This document shows positions 41,399 through 49,352 of a DNA stretch of 64,000 bases, one piece after another (the stretch's first letter is position 1; each line of letters begins with the position of its first letter). The translations under genes and the position numbers were made by a program. The stretch is from Actinosynnema sp042752395 (lineage in GTDB: Bacteria; Actinomycetota; Actinomycetes; Mycobacteriales; Pseudonocardiaceae), in the NCBI RefSeq assembly GCF_042752395.1, contig NZ_JBHYXZ010000013.1, positions 28,652 through 92,651 of the forward strand, in the 5' to 3' direction. A model generated the notes under the pieces. That model was not told the DNA's origin. It saw only the letters and a list, made by a program, of their open reading frames with translations, and ran no database searches.

Positions 41399-42778
41399 TC
41401 AGGCGGGGAGCCGCCAGACCTGGTTGGAGGAGGCGTAGCAGTCCCAGATCTGCAGCCGGGTGCCGTCGGCCGAGCTGGGACCGGTGGCGTCGAGGCACCG
41501 GCCCGAGGCGGGGTTGCGCAGGGTGCCGTCCGCGGCGGCCTGCCACTTCTGCGCGCCGGTCCCGTTGCAGTCCCACAGCTGCACGACGGTGCCGTTGGCG
41601 GTGCCGGCGCCCGCCACGTCCATGCACTTGCCGAGCGCGCGCAACGAGCCGTCGCCGGCCACGGTCCAGCTCTGCGCGGTGGTGCCGTTGCACGTCCACA
41701 GCTGCACGGCGGTGCCGTTGGCCGACGACGCGGAGGCGACGTCGACGCACTTGCCCGCGATGCCGGTGATCGGGCCGGTGCGGCCGGGCGGGGTGGTGCC
41801 GCCCATGACGGTGTCGTAGATGGCGCTCACGAGGGAGGTGCCGCCGGTGGTGTCCTGCGACAGCTCCCAGTTCATGACGCCGCCCGCGTTGGCCATGGCC
41901 CACTGCGTCTTGCGCTTGATGGTGGGCACGCCGTTGTAGCACTGCTGCGTGCCGCCGACGGTGACGCAGTCGCGGTTGGCGTTGGCCGGGTCCATGGCGA
42001 CGAGCTGCGCGTAGGTGTAGTAGTTCGGCCGGCTGTAGAACGGCACGCCCAGCACGGCCTTGGCGGCGGGCAGGCCGCGCGACTTCCAGTAGTTCACCGA
42101 CGCGATGGACCAGTCGTAGTTGGCGTGTGGGCTGCCGCCGTCGTAGGCCATGATGTTGAGCCAGTCGACCTGGCCGAACACCGCGGTCTGGACGCCCTCG
42201 GCGGTGCCGCCGCCGGACACGACGGCGGCGGTGAGGAGCTTGCCGCGGCTGCGCATGGCGGTGCTGAGCTGTCCCATGAGGGCGGTGAAGTTGTTCGCCG
42301 ACGCGCCGGGGTCCGGGTACTCCCAGTCGATGTCGACGCCGTCGAGGTTGTACTGGTTGACCACGCTGACGACGCTGTTGACGAAAGTCGTGCGGCTGCC
42401 GGAGTTGGCGGCCAGCGCCTCGAACGCCGAGTCGTTGCCGTCGTTCCAGCCGCCGATGGCGAGGGAGACCCGCACGCCGTTGTTGTGCGCCTGGGTGACC
42501 AGCGACGAGAGCTTGCCGGGGTCGGGGATGGCCTGGAGCGTGCCGTTGGCGTTGGGCAGGGCGAACGCGTAGTTGACGTGCGTGAGCTTGCCGAACTGGA
42601 CGGCGCTGACGCTGCCCGCCCACGACGGCAGGTAGCCCACGCTCTTGAAACCGCCCGGCAGGACGGTGGCCTGTGCCGCCGGGGCGGTGGCGACGGCGAC
42701 CACGAGGCCGGCCGCCGCGGTGGCGAGGGCGAGGCCCGCGGCGCCCCACCGGGTGCGTGCTGGTGCAGGGGACTGCAT
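41399..42778 (-). CDS. secreted GH18 chitinase with ricin-type lectin domain
   Basis: 459 aa. Signal peptide to about residue 38 (PAAQATV). The GH18 barrel has SLAIGGWND and the catalytic DGVDIDWEYP with Glu153. The C-terminal ~125 residues are a three-repeat beta-trefoil (GKCVDVASASSANGTAVQLW, GKCMDVAGAGTANGTVVQLW, GRCLDATGPSSADGTRLQIW; each ends QxW). It degrades chitin outside the cell, with the lectin holding the polymer. AAAGGA lies upstream of ATG 42778. A small dyad ACTTGA-T-TCAAGT at 42898-42910 lies 120 bp upstream, inside the 3' end of the sigma factor gene. Confidence 0.93.
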   Translation of the reverse strand: MQSPAPARTRWGAAGLALATAAAGLVVAVATAPAAQATVLPGGFKSVGYLPSWAGSVSAVQFGKLTHVNYAFALPNANGTLQAIPDPGKLSSLVTQAHNNGVRVSLAIGGWNDGNDSAFEALAANSGSRTTFVNSVVSVVNQYNLDGVDIDWEYPDPGASANNFTALMGQLSTAMRSRGKLLTAAVVSGGGTAEGVQTAVFGQVDWLNIMAYDGGSPHANYDWSIASVNYWKSRGLPAAKAVLGVPFYSRPNYYTYAQLVAMDPANANRDCVTVGGTQQCYNGVPTIKRKTQWAMANAGGVMNWELSQDTTGGTSLVSAIYDTVMGGTTPPGRTGPITGIAGKCVDVASASSANGTAVQLWTCNGTTAQSWTVAGDGSLRALGKCMDVAGAGTANGTVVQLWDCNGTGAQKWQAAADGTLRNPASGRCLDATGPSSADGTRLQIWDCYASSNQVWRLPA

Positions 42779-42890
42779 GGACGGTGTCCTTTCGCAGGGT
42801 GACCACCGCGTCGGTCGCGCGCGGCAGGGGGAGGGCGCCACGCGGACGCGAACGCGGTCAGGGAATGGTCGGCAGCCGGGCCCGACCTTA

Positions 42891-43775
42891 CTAGCGCACT
42901 TGATTCAAGTCACGATAAAAGTGTGATGGCACGGTGATGCGCAGTTTTCGCAGCCGAACCGGGTCGGCGATGACCTCGTAGGCGGAGACGCGGTCGTCCC
43001 GGACGACGACGGTGAGCGCGAACCGCAGGCGTCCGCGCGGTGCGACGACGATGCCCACGCGTCCGTCCACCAGAGCCGGTTCCGCGTGCCGGGCGTTCGC
43101 GGCGAGGAGCACCGTCTCCGCCGCGACGGCGTGCGCGCCGCGCACCTCCGCGGGCGTGCCGGGCGGCAGGGCGGCGGGGTCCGCGCGGCGCACGGCGTCG
43201 GCGTCCAGCACGGCGAGCAGCGCGGCGAAGTCGCCGTCGCGCGCGGCGGCCAGGAACGCCTCCACGACCTGCCGGCGCCCGGTCGCCCCGGCGTCCGGGA
43301 CCGTCGTCCCGCGCACCTTCCGCCGGGCCCGGCTGGCCAGCTTCTTGCTGGTCGCCGCGCTGCGGCCGACGATGGGCGCGATCCGGTCGAACGGCACGGC
43401 GAACGCGTCGTGCAGGACGAACGCGACCCGCTCGGCGGGCGTGAGGGTGTCCAGGACGACCAGCAGCGCCCGCCCGACCGAGTCCAGCAGCACGGCCTCC
43501 TCCTCGGGGTCGTCGGGCGCGGCCGCGTCGGGCACCCGGTCGACCGCGACCTCCCGGTGGCGGCGGTGGCGCAGCACGTCGAGGCAGACGCGGGACACCA
43601 CCGTGCGCGACCAGGCGGCGAGGTTGTCGATCCCGCCCGGGTCCACCCGGCACAGCCGCAACCACGTCTCCTGCACCGCGTCCTCGGCCTCGGGCAGCGA
43701 ACCCAGCATCCGGAAGGCCACCGCGCGCAGCTGCCCGCGGTGCGCCTCGAACAGGTCGGCCAGCTCGTCGCGCAT
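42891..43775 (-). CDS. ECF41-like sigma factor with SnoaL-type C-terminus
   Basis: 294 aa. Sigma2 LRAVAFRMLGSLPEAEDAVQETWLR and sigma4 LTPAERVAFVLHDAFAVPFDRIAPIVGRSAATSKKLASRAR are both clear. A ~110-residue SnoaL-like extension follows, ending in DPVRLRKL, the counterpart of the NPDKL motif of ECF41. Family knowledge: the extension controls sigma activity without an anti-sigma factor, and the target is often an adjacent oxidoreductase gene, which is not present here. AAGGGGAACG precedes ATG 43775. Confidence 0.87.
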   Translation of the reverse strand: MRDELADLFEAHRGQLRAVAFRMLGSLPEAEDAVQETWLRLCRVDPGGIDNLAAWSRTVVSRVCLDVLRHRRHREVAVDRVPDAAAPDDPEEEAVLLDSVGRALLVVLDTLTPAERVAFVLHDAFAVPFDRIAPIVGRSAATSKKLASRARRKVRGTTVPDAGATGRRQVVEAFLAAARDGDFAALLAVLDADAVRRADPAALPPGTPAEVRGAHAVAAETVLLAANARHAEPALVDGRVGIVVAPRGRLRFALTVVVRDDRVSAYEVIADPVRLRKLRITVPSHFYRDLNQVR

Positions 43776-43883
43776 CGTTCCCCTTCCCTCCTGCCGGGGT
43801 GGACGAGCCGGCGGGCCGAAAGGTGACCGCGTCGGCGGAAAAAGTCTTCCCGGACCGGGTGAACTTCCCTATTTCCGAATTTG

Positions 43884-43918
43884 TTGACCAGCCGTCCCGC
43901 AGAGCCCTATAAAGGGCT
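43884..43918 (+). promoter_or_regulatory. promoter with palindrome over the -10 box
   Basis: TTGACC (43884-43889), 18 nt, TATAAA (43908-43913). The palindrome AGCCCT-ATAA-AGGGCT (43903-43918) covers the -10, so a dimeric repressor site is likely for the polysaccharide-binding protein gene at 43969. Confidence 0.6.
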
Positions 43919-43968
43919 GGTCCCAGGGGTGAGCCGCGCACCTCCGGCCTTGCGAAGGGGTCAACGGC

Positions 43969-45636
43969 ATGAGGAAGCGCGCGTGGGCGCTGGGCGTCGC
44001 GGTGTGCGTCGCGGCGGGCCTGGCCGGTGCCGCCGTGTCACCGGCTCGGGCGGCCGCGGCCCGGCTGTCCGCCACGGTCGGCCAGTCGTCCGTGTGGAGC
44101 ACGGGGTACGGCGGGCAGGTCGTGCTGACCAACACCGGCGACGCGGAGAGCACCGGCTGGGTGGTCGAGTTCGAGCTGCCGCCGGGGTCCTCGGTGACCA
44201 ACGCGTGGAACGCGGTGCTCACCCGGGACGGGCAGCGGCACCGGTTCGCCAACGCGGGCTTCAACGGCCGCGTCCGCCCCGGCGGCACGGCGGACTTCGG
44301 CTTCACCGTCACGGGCCTCGGCCTGCCGTTCGGCTGCACGGTCGACGGCGCGCCGTGCGCGGGCGGAGGGCCGGCGCCGGACACCTCCGCGCCCACCGCG
44401 CCCGCGGGCCTGCGGGTCACGGGCGTGACGGCCGGCTCGGTGTCGTTGGCGTGGCACCCGTCGGCCGACGACGTCGGCGTGACCGACTACGAGGTGCTGC
44501 GCGGCACGGCGGTGGTCGCCTCGGCGACATCCACCGCCGCGACCGTCGGCGGCCTGCTGCCGGACACCGCCTACGCGTTCACCGTCCGGGCGCGGGACGC
44601 GGCGCGCAACGCCTCCGCCCCGAGCGCCGCGGTCACGGCGACCACCGCGACCGGCCCGGGCGGGTCCACTGTGGACGTCGCCACGGCGGCGCAGCTCCAG
44701 GCGGCCCTGGCCGCCGCCGTGCCGGGGCAGACCATCCGGCTGGCCGCGGGCGTGTACCGGGGCTCGTTCGTCATCACCCGACCGGGCACGGCCGCCGCCC
44801 CCGTCACCCTCGCCGGACCGGCGGACGCGGTGCTGGTCAACGACGGGCCCTCGGGGTCGGGCCCGGCGTGCCCCGCGCCGACGCCCGGCTGGGACCCCGG
44901 CTACGGGCTGTGGCTGCACGACGCGCCGTACTGGAACCTCGCCGGGTTCACCGTGCGGGAGTCCAAGAAGGGCATCGTCGTGGACAACTCGCACCACACC
45001 GTCATCGACCGGGTGACGGTGCACCACGTGGACGAGGAGGCCGTGCACTTCCGGCGCTCCTCGGCCGACGGCGTGCTGCGCGACTCCGCGATCAGCCACA
45101 CGGGCCTGGCGCAGCCGGGCTACGGCGAGGCGGTCTACCTGGGCTCGGCCGCGTCGAACTGGGACTGCCACGGCAACTCCGGCGGCGTGGACCGCAGCGA
45201 CGGGGTGCAGGTGCTGGGCAACCGCATCGGACCCGGCGTGACGGCCGAGCACGTCGACGTCAAGGAGGGCACGTCCGGCGGCGTGATCCGCGGCAACGCG
45301 TTCGACGGCACGGGCCTCTCGGGGCAGAACTCGGCGGACTCGTGGGTGGACGTGAAGGGCGTCGGCTACCTGATCGAGGGCAACACCGGCACGTTCGCCG
45401 CGCCGGGCACGTTCGCCAACGGGTACGAGACCCACAACCCGGTCACCACGCCGGCGTTCGCCAACGGCTGCGGCAACGTGTGGCGGGACAACCGCTCCGA
45501 CCTCGGCGGCGTGGGCCGGTACGCGATCCGGATCACCTCCACGTCGAAGTGCGCGGGGCTGCCGAACGCGGTGCACGCGTCCAACACGGTGAGCCGGGCC
45601 GTCGTCGGGCTGACCAACATCGCGGTCACGCCGTGA
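43969..45636 (+). CDS. secreted CBM2-Fn3-parallel beta-helix protein
   Basis: 555 aa. Signal peptide MRKRAWALGVAVCVAAGLAGAAVSPARA. Residues ~30-130 are a CBM2-type module (VWSTGYGGQVVLTNTG, STGWVVEFELPPG, FANAGFNGRVRPGG). An Fn3 domain follows (~145-230: APAGLRVTGVTAGSVSLAW). The rest is a right-handed beta-helix (IVVDNSHHTVIDRVTVHHVDEEAVHF in blocks), as in pectate lyase-like or polysaccharide-modifying proteins. No lyase-specific catalytic motif was identified. AAGGGG precedes the ATG. It likely binds plant polysaccharide. Confidence 0.85.
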   Translation: MRKRAWALGVAVCVAAGLAGAAVSPARAAAARLSATVGQSSVWSTGYGGQVVLTNTGDAESTGWVVEFELPPGSSVTNAWNAVLTRDGQRHRFANAGFNGRVRPGGTADFGFTVTGLGLPFGCTVDGAPCAGGGPAPDTSAPTAPAGLRVTGVTAGSVSLAWHPSADDVGVTDYEVLRGTAVVASATSTAATVGGLLPDTAYAFTVRARDAARNASAPSAAVTATTATGPGGSTVDVATAAQLQAALAAAVPGQTIRLAAGVYRGSFVITRPGTAAAPVTLAGPADAVLVNDGPSGSGPACPAPTPGWDPGYGLWLHDAPYWNLAGFTVRESKKGIVVDNSHHTVIDRVTVHHVDEEAVHFRRSSADGVLRDSAISHTGLAQPGYGEAVYLGSAASNWDCHGNSGGVDRSDGVQVLGNRIGPGVTAEHVDVKEGTSGGVIRGNAFDGTGLSGQNSADSWVDVKGVGYLIEGNTGTFAAPGTFANGYETHNPVTTPAFANGCGNVWRDNRSDLGGVGRYAIRITSTSKCAGLPNAVHASNTVSRAVVGLTNIAVTP

Positions 45637-45644
45637 CGGCCGAC

Positions 45645-45659
45645 TCCCGCAACGCGGGA
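45645..45659 (+). terminator. short hairpin after beta-helix gene
   Basis: TCCCGC-AAC-GCGGGA, 9 bp after the stop codon, followed by an AT-richer stretch. A weak terminator candidate. Confidence 0.4.
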
Positions 45660-45699
45660 ATCGCATTGTGTGATCAGCGGCGGGAATTGCGCGACGGCT

Positions 45700-45718
45700 T
45701 TAGGTTAGCCTCGCCTCA
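45700..45718 (+). promoter_or_regulatory. iron-box-like site (DmdR/IdeR)
   Basis: TTAGGTTAGCCTCGCCTCA matches 15 of 19 positions of the DtxR/IdeR consensus TTAGGTTAGGCTAACCTAA and keeps the left half perfectly. It lies 77 bp upstream of the DUF1540 gene. Confidence 0.55.
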
Positions 45719-45794
45719 ATGATTTCGTGTTGCGGTGCCGGGTGGCCGGTGGCACCGTCCGAGGTGAGCCGAACTGCTGTCCGAAGGAGCGGTC

Positions 45795-46121
45795 ATGACC
45801 ACCACGGAAATGCCGGCCGTCAGCGAGTGCACGGTCACGGGTTGTTCGTACAACCACGATGGTTGTCACGCTTTCGCGATCACGGTGAACGGCGCGAACG
45901 GCGCGGCCGACTGCGGGACGTTCATCCCGCTGGCCCGCAAGGGCGGGCTGCCGAAGGTCGTCGCGCAGGTCGGCGCGTGCTCCCGGACGGACTGCGTCCA
46001 CAACGCCGAGCTGGAGTGCACGGCGTCCGACGTGCGGGTCGGCCCCGGCCAGGGCAGCCACGCCGCCAACTGCCTCACCTACACCCGCAGGGCGGACGCG
46101 ACGAGCCCGGCGGTGTCCTGA
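45795..46121 (+). CDS. Cys-rich protein with two DUF1540 repeats
   Basis: 108 aa. Two metal-binding-like repeats: SECTVTGCSYNHDGCHAFAI...DCGTF and GACSRTDCVHNAELECTASDV...NCLTY, each with four Cys in the DUF1540 spacing. There is no signal peptide, so it is cytosolic. The fold is assumed to bind a metal ion; the function is unknown. GAAGGAG lies 5 nt before the ATG. The iron-box-like site upstream suggests induction when iron is low. Confidence 0.85.
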   Translation: MTTTEMPAVSECTVTGCSYNHDGCHAFAITVNGANGAADCGTFIPLARKGGLPKVVAQVGACSRTDCVHNAELECTASDVRVGPGQGSHAANCLTYTRRADATSPAVS

Positions 46122-46134
46122 CCCGCGCGGACGA

Positions 46135-46176
46135 CCGCCGGCCGGTCAGCACCCCTCAGAGCTGACCGACCGGCGG
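46135..46176. terminator. bidirectional terminator between convergent genes
   Basis: A 15-bp stem with one mismatch (arms 46135-46149 and 46162-46176) and a 12-nt loop lies between the stop of the DUF1540 gene and the end of the DoxX-like gene. Confidence 0.75.
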
Positions 46177-46191
46177 GCCGCTGACGGCGGG

Positions 46192-46674
46192 TCAGCGCCG
46201 TCGGCGGTGGTGCCGCACCACCACGAGCGCGGCGGTCACCAGCACCAGGTTCTTCACCACGAACTCGCCCGTGGTGCTCAACAGCAGCGGGTTGCCGCGC
46301 TGGAACGCCTGCGCCGGCTGCACCACCAGCACCAGGAACGTGCCCAGCAGGTGCAGCGCCACCAGCGCCGCGACCAACCGCACCCGCACCGCGACGACCA
46401 GCGTCGCGCCCGCCAGCACCTCGAACACGCCCACCGCGGGCACGAACCACGAGCCGGGCAGGAACGGCACGGTGGCGGCGACCAGGTCGCGCACCGGCGA
46501 GGCGCCGGCGACCTTCAGCGCGCCGAACCACACGAACACCACGCCCAGGGCGATCCGCAGCAGCGGCACGCTCCGGTCCAGCACCGCGTCCGCCAGGCGC
46601 GACACCCGGTCGGCGGGCGTCGGCCGCGGTCGGTCGGGCCGGACGTCCGGCGGTCTGGTGAGTTCACTGGTCAT
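46192..46674 (-). CDS. DoxX/MauE-like small membrane protein
   Basis: 160 aa. About four TM helices: LRIALGVVFVWFGALKVAG, VFEVLAGATLVVAVRV, LVALHLLGTFLVLVVQP, FVVKNLVLVTAALVVV. The FGALKV and late KNLVLVTAALVV features fit the DoxX-like superfamily, some of which are quinone- or thiosulfate-linked oxidoreductase subunits. It is the last gene of a minus-strand operon with the 538-aa protein, chorismatase and DAHP synthase, separated by 32 bp. A role in handling the aromatic product is only a guess. Confidence 0.75.
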   Translation of the reverse strand: MTSELTRPPDVRPDRPRPTPADRVSRLADAVLDRSVPLLRIALGVVFVWFGALKVAGASPVRDLVAATVPFLPGSWFVPAVGVFEVLAGATLVVAVRVRLVAALVALHLLGTFLVLVVQPAQAFQRGNPLLLSTTGEFVVKNLVLVTAALVVVRHHRRRR

Positions 46675-46706
46675 CGGTCGGTTCCCCCCATCGTCGGTCT
46701 TGCCGG

Positions 46707-48323
46707 TCAGGCTTCGGTCCGGCGCGCGGCGGTGAGCGAGCGGCCCAGCGAGCGCAGCCGCTCGTCGGTCCGCAGCACCTGCTCGGCGACCACGTCCAGC
46801 GCCCGGTCCAGGTGCGGTCGCACGGTCAGCGGCCACTCCACGCCGGCCGCCCGGTCGCGGGCGTCCGCCGTGGCCTCCGGGAACGCCGCGGCCACCGCGT
46901 ACACCACCGCGCCGAGCACCGCGTCCAGCACCAGCTCCGGCAGCATCGACGTGACCAGGTTCGGCAGGTGGCCCGCCTGCTCGGCGGCGTCGCGCGGCCG
47001 CCACGGGTCCAGGTGCGGCCGGACCGCCTCCCACAGGCCCGGGTCGACCGCGCCGACGCCGTACCGCCCGGCCCACTGCAGGGTGTCCGCCCTGGTCACC
47101 GTGGCCGCGAGCACCTCCCGGACGTCCGCGCCGATCCGCAGCAGCTCCGCCAGGTCCAGGTCCTCCGGCGACCCCACCAGGGCGGGCCGCAGGTCCATGG
47201 CCACCCGGTGGTGCCAGCGCGCCTCCCACACCGCCCGCCACCACATCGCCTCCTGCGTGGCCGGTCGCGCCAGCCACACCGCGATGTTGCGGAAGTAGGA
47301 CTTGATCTCCTCGTACGCGGCCCGGCCCTCCGCCGACGCGGCGAACCCGACGCTCTTGACCGGGTCGTTCGGCACCGTGGGGTCGCCGACCAGGTTGACG
47401 TTGAAGAAGTGGTGCCACGTGGCGTCCACCGACACCCGGCCCACGCCGACCTGGTGGCCGTCGTACGCGCCGATCGCGCCGAACGTGGTCGCGTTCAGCC
47501 GGCCCTTGCGCAGGTCGCGCTCGGCGGGCCGGGCGTTGAGCGTGGACCACGCCACGACCTCCGGCGCGAGCCCCGCCGGGTACTCGGTCATCTCGTACCC
47601 GGCGAAGGTGAACGACCGGGTCAGGTCGTCCGGCACGTAGCACTCGCCCTCGTGCGGGTGGTCGGGCAGCACGCGGATCGTGCCGCGCGGCCCGCACAGC
47701 AGCGGGTGCGGGTACGCCTGGTGCGCCCACTTCGGCGAGTCCGACGTGGCGTACATCCGGGGCGTGATCACCTGCGGCACGTCATCGGACTGGTCGTTGA
47801 ACTGGAACATCGGGTCCCGGCCCTCCGACAGCGTGTCGTGGCGGTCCGGGCCGTCGATCGACGGCGCGACCGGCTCCCCGAAGGGGCCGGGCTGCGGCCA
47901 GTGCCACTTGCGCATGCTGCGCACCCGCGGCAGGTCGCCGCACATCGAGACGCCCAGGTCCTCGTGGTCGCCGGTGGCGAACACGCCGCCACCGCCGTCC
48001 ATGAACTCGGCGAGCGCCCGCAGCTCGGTCTGCTCCAGCGGGGGCCGGGGCGCGCGGGCCACGCCGAACAACCAGATCTGGTCGTACTGCGCCAGGTCGT
48101 GCCCGTCGAACCGGAAACCCTGCAGGTCGGCGGACAGCGCGGGCAGGTTCTCCTCGCGGTGGGCCTTGGTCACCTCGAACCGGGCCCACGACGAGGTCGG
48201 CTGCTCCAGCACGTCCACGAGCGTCGCCAGGCCGAAGTCGGCCCTGTCGAAACCGGCCGTCCCGTCGGCGACCATCAGGATGCGGATCGGGTCGGGCTCG
48301 GCGAGGACCGACGTGTTGGCCAT
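46707..48323 (-). CDS. 538-aa protein of unknown function in aromatic operon
   Basis: Residues ~10-130 look like a class I glutamine-amidotransferase/ThuA-like fold: IRILMVADGTAGFDRADFGL, YDQIWLFGVARAP, LAEFMDGGGGVFATGDHEDLG. This is followed by a long part with WHHFFNVNLVGDPTVPNDP and a helical C-terminus (~350-538). There is no signal peptide. GAGAGGAAG precedes ATG 48323. It lies 17 bp downstream of the chorismatase gene, so co-translation is likely. No catalytic Cys-His pair was found. It may act on the chorismatase product or assemble a product; not recognised as a named family. Confidence 0.75.
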   Translation of the reverse strand: MANTSVLAEPDPIRILMVADGTAGFDRADFGLATLVDVLEQPTSSWARFEVTKAHREENLPALSADLQGFRFDGHDLAQYDQIWLFGVARAPRPPLEQTELRALAEFMDGGGGVFATGDHEDLGVSMCGDLPRVRSMRKWHWPQPGPFGEPVAPSIDGPDRHDTLSEGRDPMFQFNDQSDDVPQVITPRMYATSDSPKWAHQAYPHPLLCGPRGTIRVLPDHPHEGECYVPDDLTRSFTFAGYEMTEYPAGLAPEVVAWSTLNARPAERDLRKGRLNATTFGAIGAYDGHQVGVGRVSVDATWHHFFNVNLVGDPTVPNDPVKSVGFAASAEGRAAYEEIKSYFRNIAVWLARPATQEAMWWRAVWEARWHHRVAMDLRPALVGSPEDLDLAELLRIGADVREVLAATVTRADTLQWAGRYGVGAVDPGLWEAVRPHLDPWRPRDAAEQAGHLPNLVTSMLPELVLDAVLGAVVYAVAAAFPEATADARDRAAGVEWPLTVRPHLDRALDVVAEQVLRTDERLRSLGRSLTAARRTEA

Positions 48324-48340
48324 GGGTGCTTCCTCTCGGG

Positions 48341-49339
48341 TCACGGGACCATCCCTTCGATTTCCACCAGCAGGTCCGGGCGGCAGACGTCGACGGTGAA
48401 GACCGCCAGGTCGGCGCGCCGGGAGAACTCGTCGCGGCACAGCCGCAGGACGGTGGGCACGTCCTCGGGCCGCTTGACGTAGACCTTGATCGCCCGCAGG
48501 TCGTGCAGCGCGTTGCCGCCCTCGATGCCGTGGCGGGCGAGGTTCTCCGCCCCGATCAGGGCGGCGATGTTGGCCAGCGTCACCTGGGTCTGGCGGGCGA
48601 CGTCGCCGACGCCGACGGTGGCGTGGTCGAGGATGCTGGCCGTGCCGGACACGTACAGCGAGCCGCGACCGCCCTCCGGGGCGAGGTAGGTGGCCCGGGC
48701 GAAGCTCGGCGACCTCGGCCCGTACTGCGCCGGGTACTCGTGCGCGGGCACCTGCAACGGGTTCTCCAGGTGCACGGCCCGGTGGGACCGGTGCGCCAGG
48801 AAGTAGAACGCGATGCCGCCGCCCAGCGCCCCGATGCCGGTCGACGCCGGCATGGCGTGCCCGCGCTCGTCGAACGCCCGGCCGCGGCCGACGCAGAAGT
48901 CCCGGTAGACCTCGGTGCCGAAGGCGTCCAGGTCGGTGATGCCGTCCAGCATGTTCCACATCCGGAACACGTTGCGGTAGCCCAGGCGCTCGACCAGGTC
49001 GAACGCTGCCAGGTACGCCCGGCGCGTCGCCTCGCCGCAGTCCACCGACGGGCCGATCCACCCGGCGCAGAACAGCACCTCGTCGTCGTGCGCGTAGAGC
49101 AGCCCCCGGTGCTCGCCGACGCGCACCGGCCGGCCCTCGGTGTGCCAGACCTCGACCACCTCGGGCTCGCCCGGCCGCACCATGTGCAGCGGGAGGACCG
49201 GTCGGCCGTGCTCCCACCGCGGTGGACCGGCCTGGGCCGAGTAGTGGACGGCCCCCAGCACGGTGTCACCGGCCAGGCCGGCGAAGTCCTCCGCCGTCCG
49301 GAACGCGCACGGTGGTGTCGCGATCACGTTGCCACGCAA
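48341..49339 (-). CDS. chorismatase, FkbO/Hyg5 family
   Basis: 332 aa with a RidA-like fold. Diagnostic stretches: YPAQYGPRSPSFARATYL, GSLYVSGTASILDHATVGVGDV, RQTQVTLANIAALI, and the C-terminal DVCRPDLLVEIEG. The family hydrolyses chorismate to pyruvate plus either dihydroxycyclohexadienoate (FkbO type) or 3-hydroxybenzoate (Hyg5 type). The Cys in DVCRPDLL matches, as far as I recall, the active-site Cys of Hyg5-type enzymes, hinting at 3-hydroxybenzoate; this needs an alignment. TTG 49339 has GGGGGAG 6 nt upstream; GTG 49327 is an alternative. It directly follows DAHP synthase. Confidence 0.85.
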   Translation of the reverse strand: MRGNVIATPPCAFRTAEDFAGLAGDTVLGAVHYSAQAGPPRWEHGRPVLPLHMVRPGEPEVVEVWHTEGRPVRVGEHRGLLYAHDDEVLFCAGWIGPSVDCGEATRRAYLAAFDLVERLGYRNVFRMWNMLDGITDLDAFGTEVYRDFCVGRGRAFDERGHAMPASTGIGALGGGIAFYFLAHRSHRAVHLENPLQVPAHEYPAQYGPRSPSFARATYLAPEGGRGSLYVSGTASILDHATVGVGDVARQTQVTLANIAALIGAENLARHGIEGGNALHDLRAIKVYVKRPEDVPTVLRLCRDEFSRRADLAVFTVDVCRPDLLVEIEGMVP

Positions 49340-49352
49340 TGTCTTCTCCCCC

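Noticed and set aside
42898..42910. Chitinase operator ACTTGA-T-TCAAGT
   Set aside because: It lies inside the 3' coding end of the sigma factor gene, over 100 bp from the chitinase start; chance is as likely as function.
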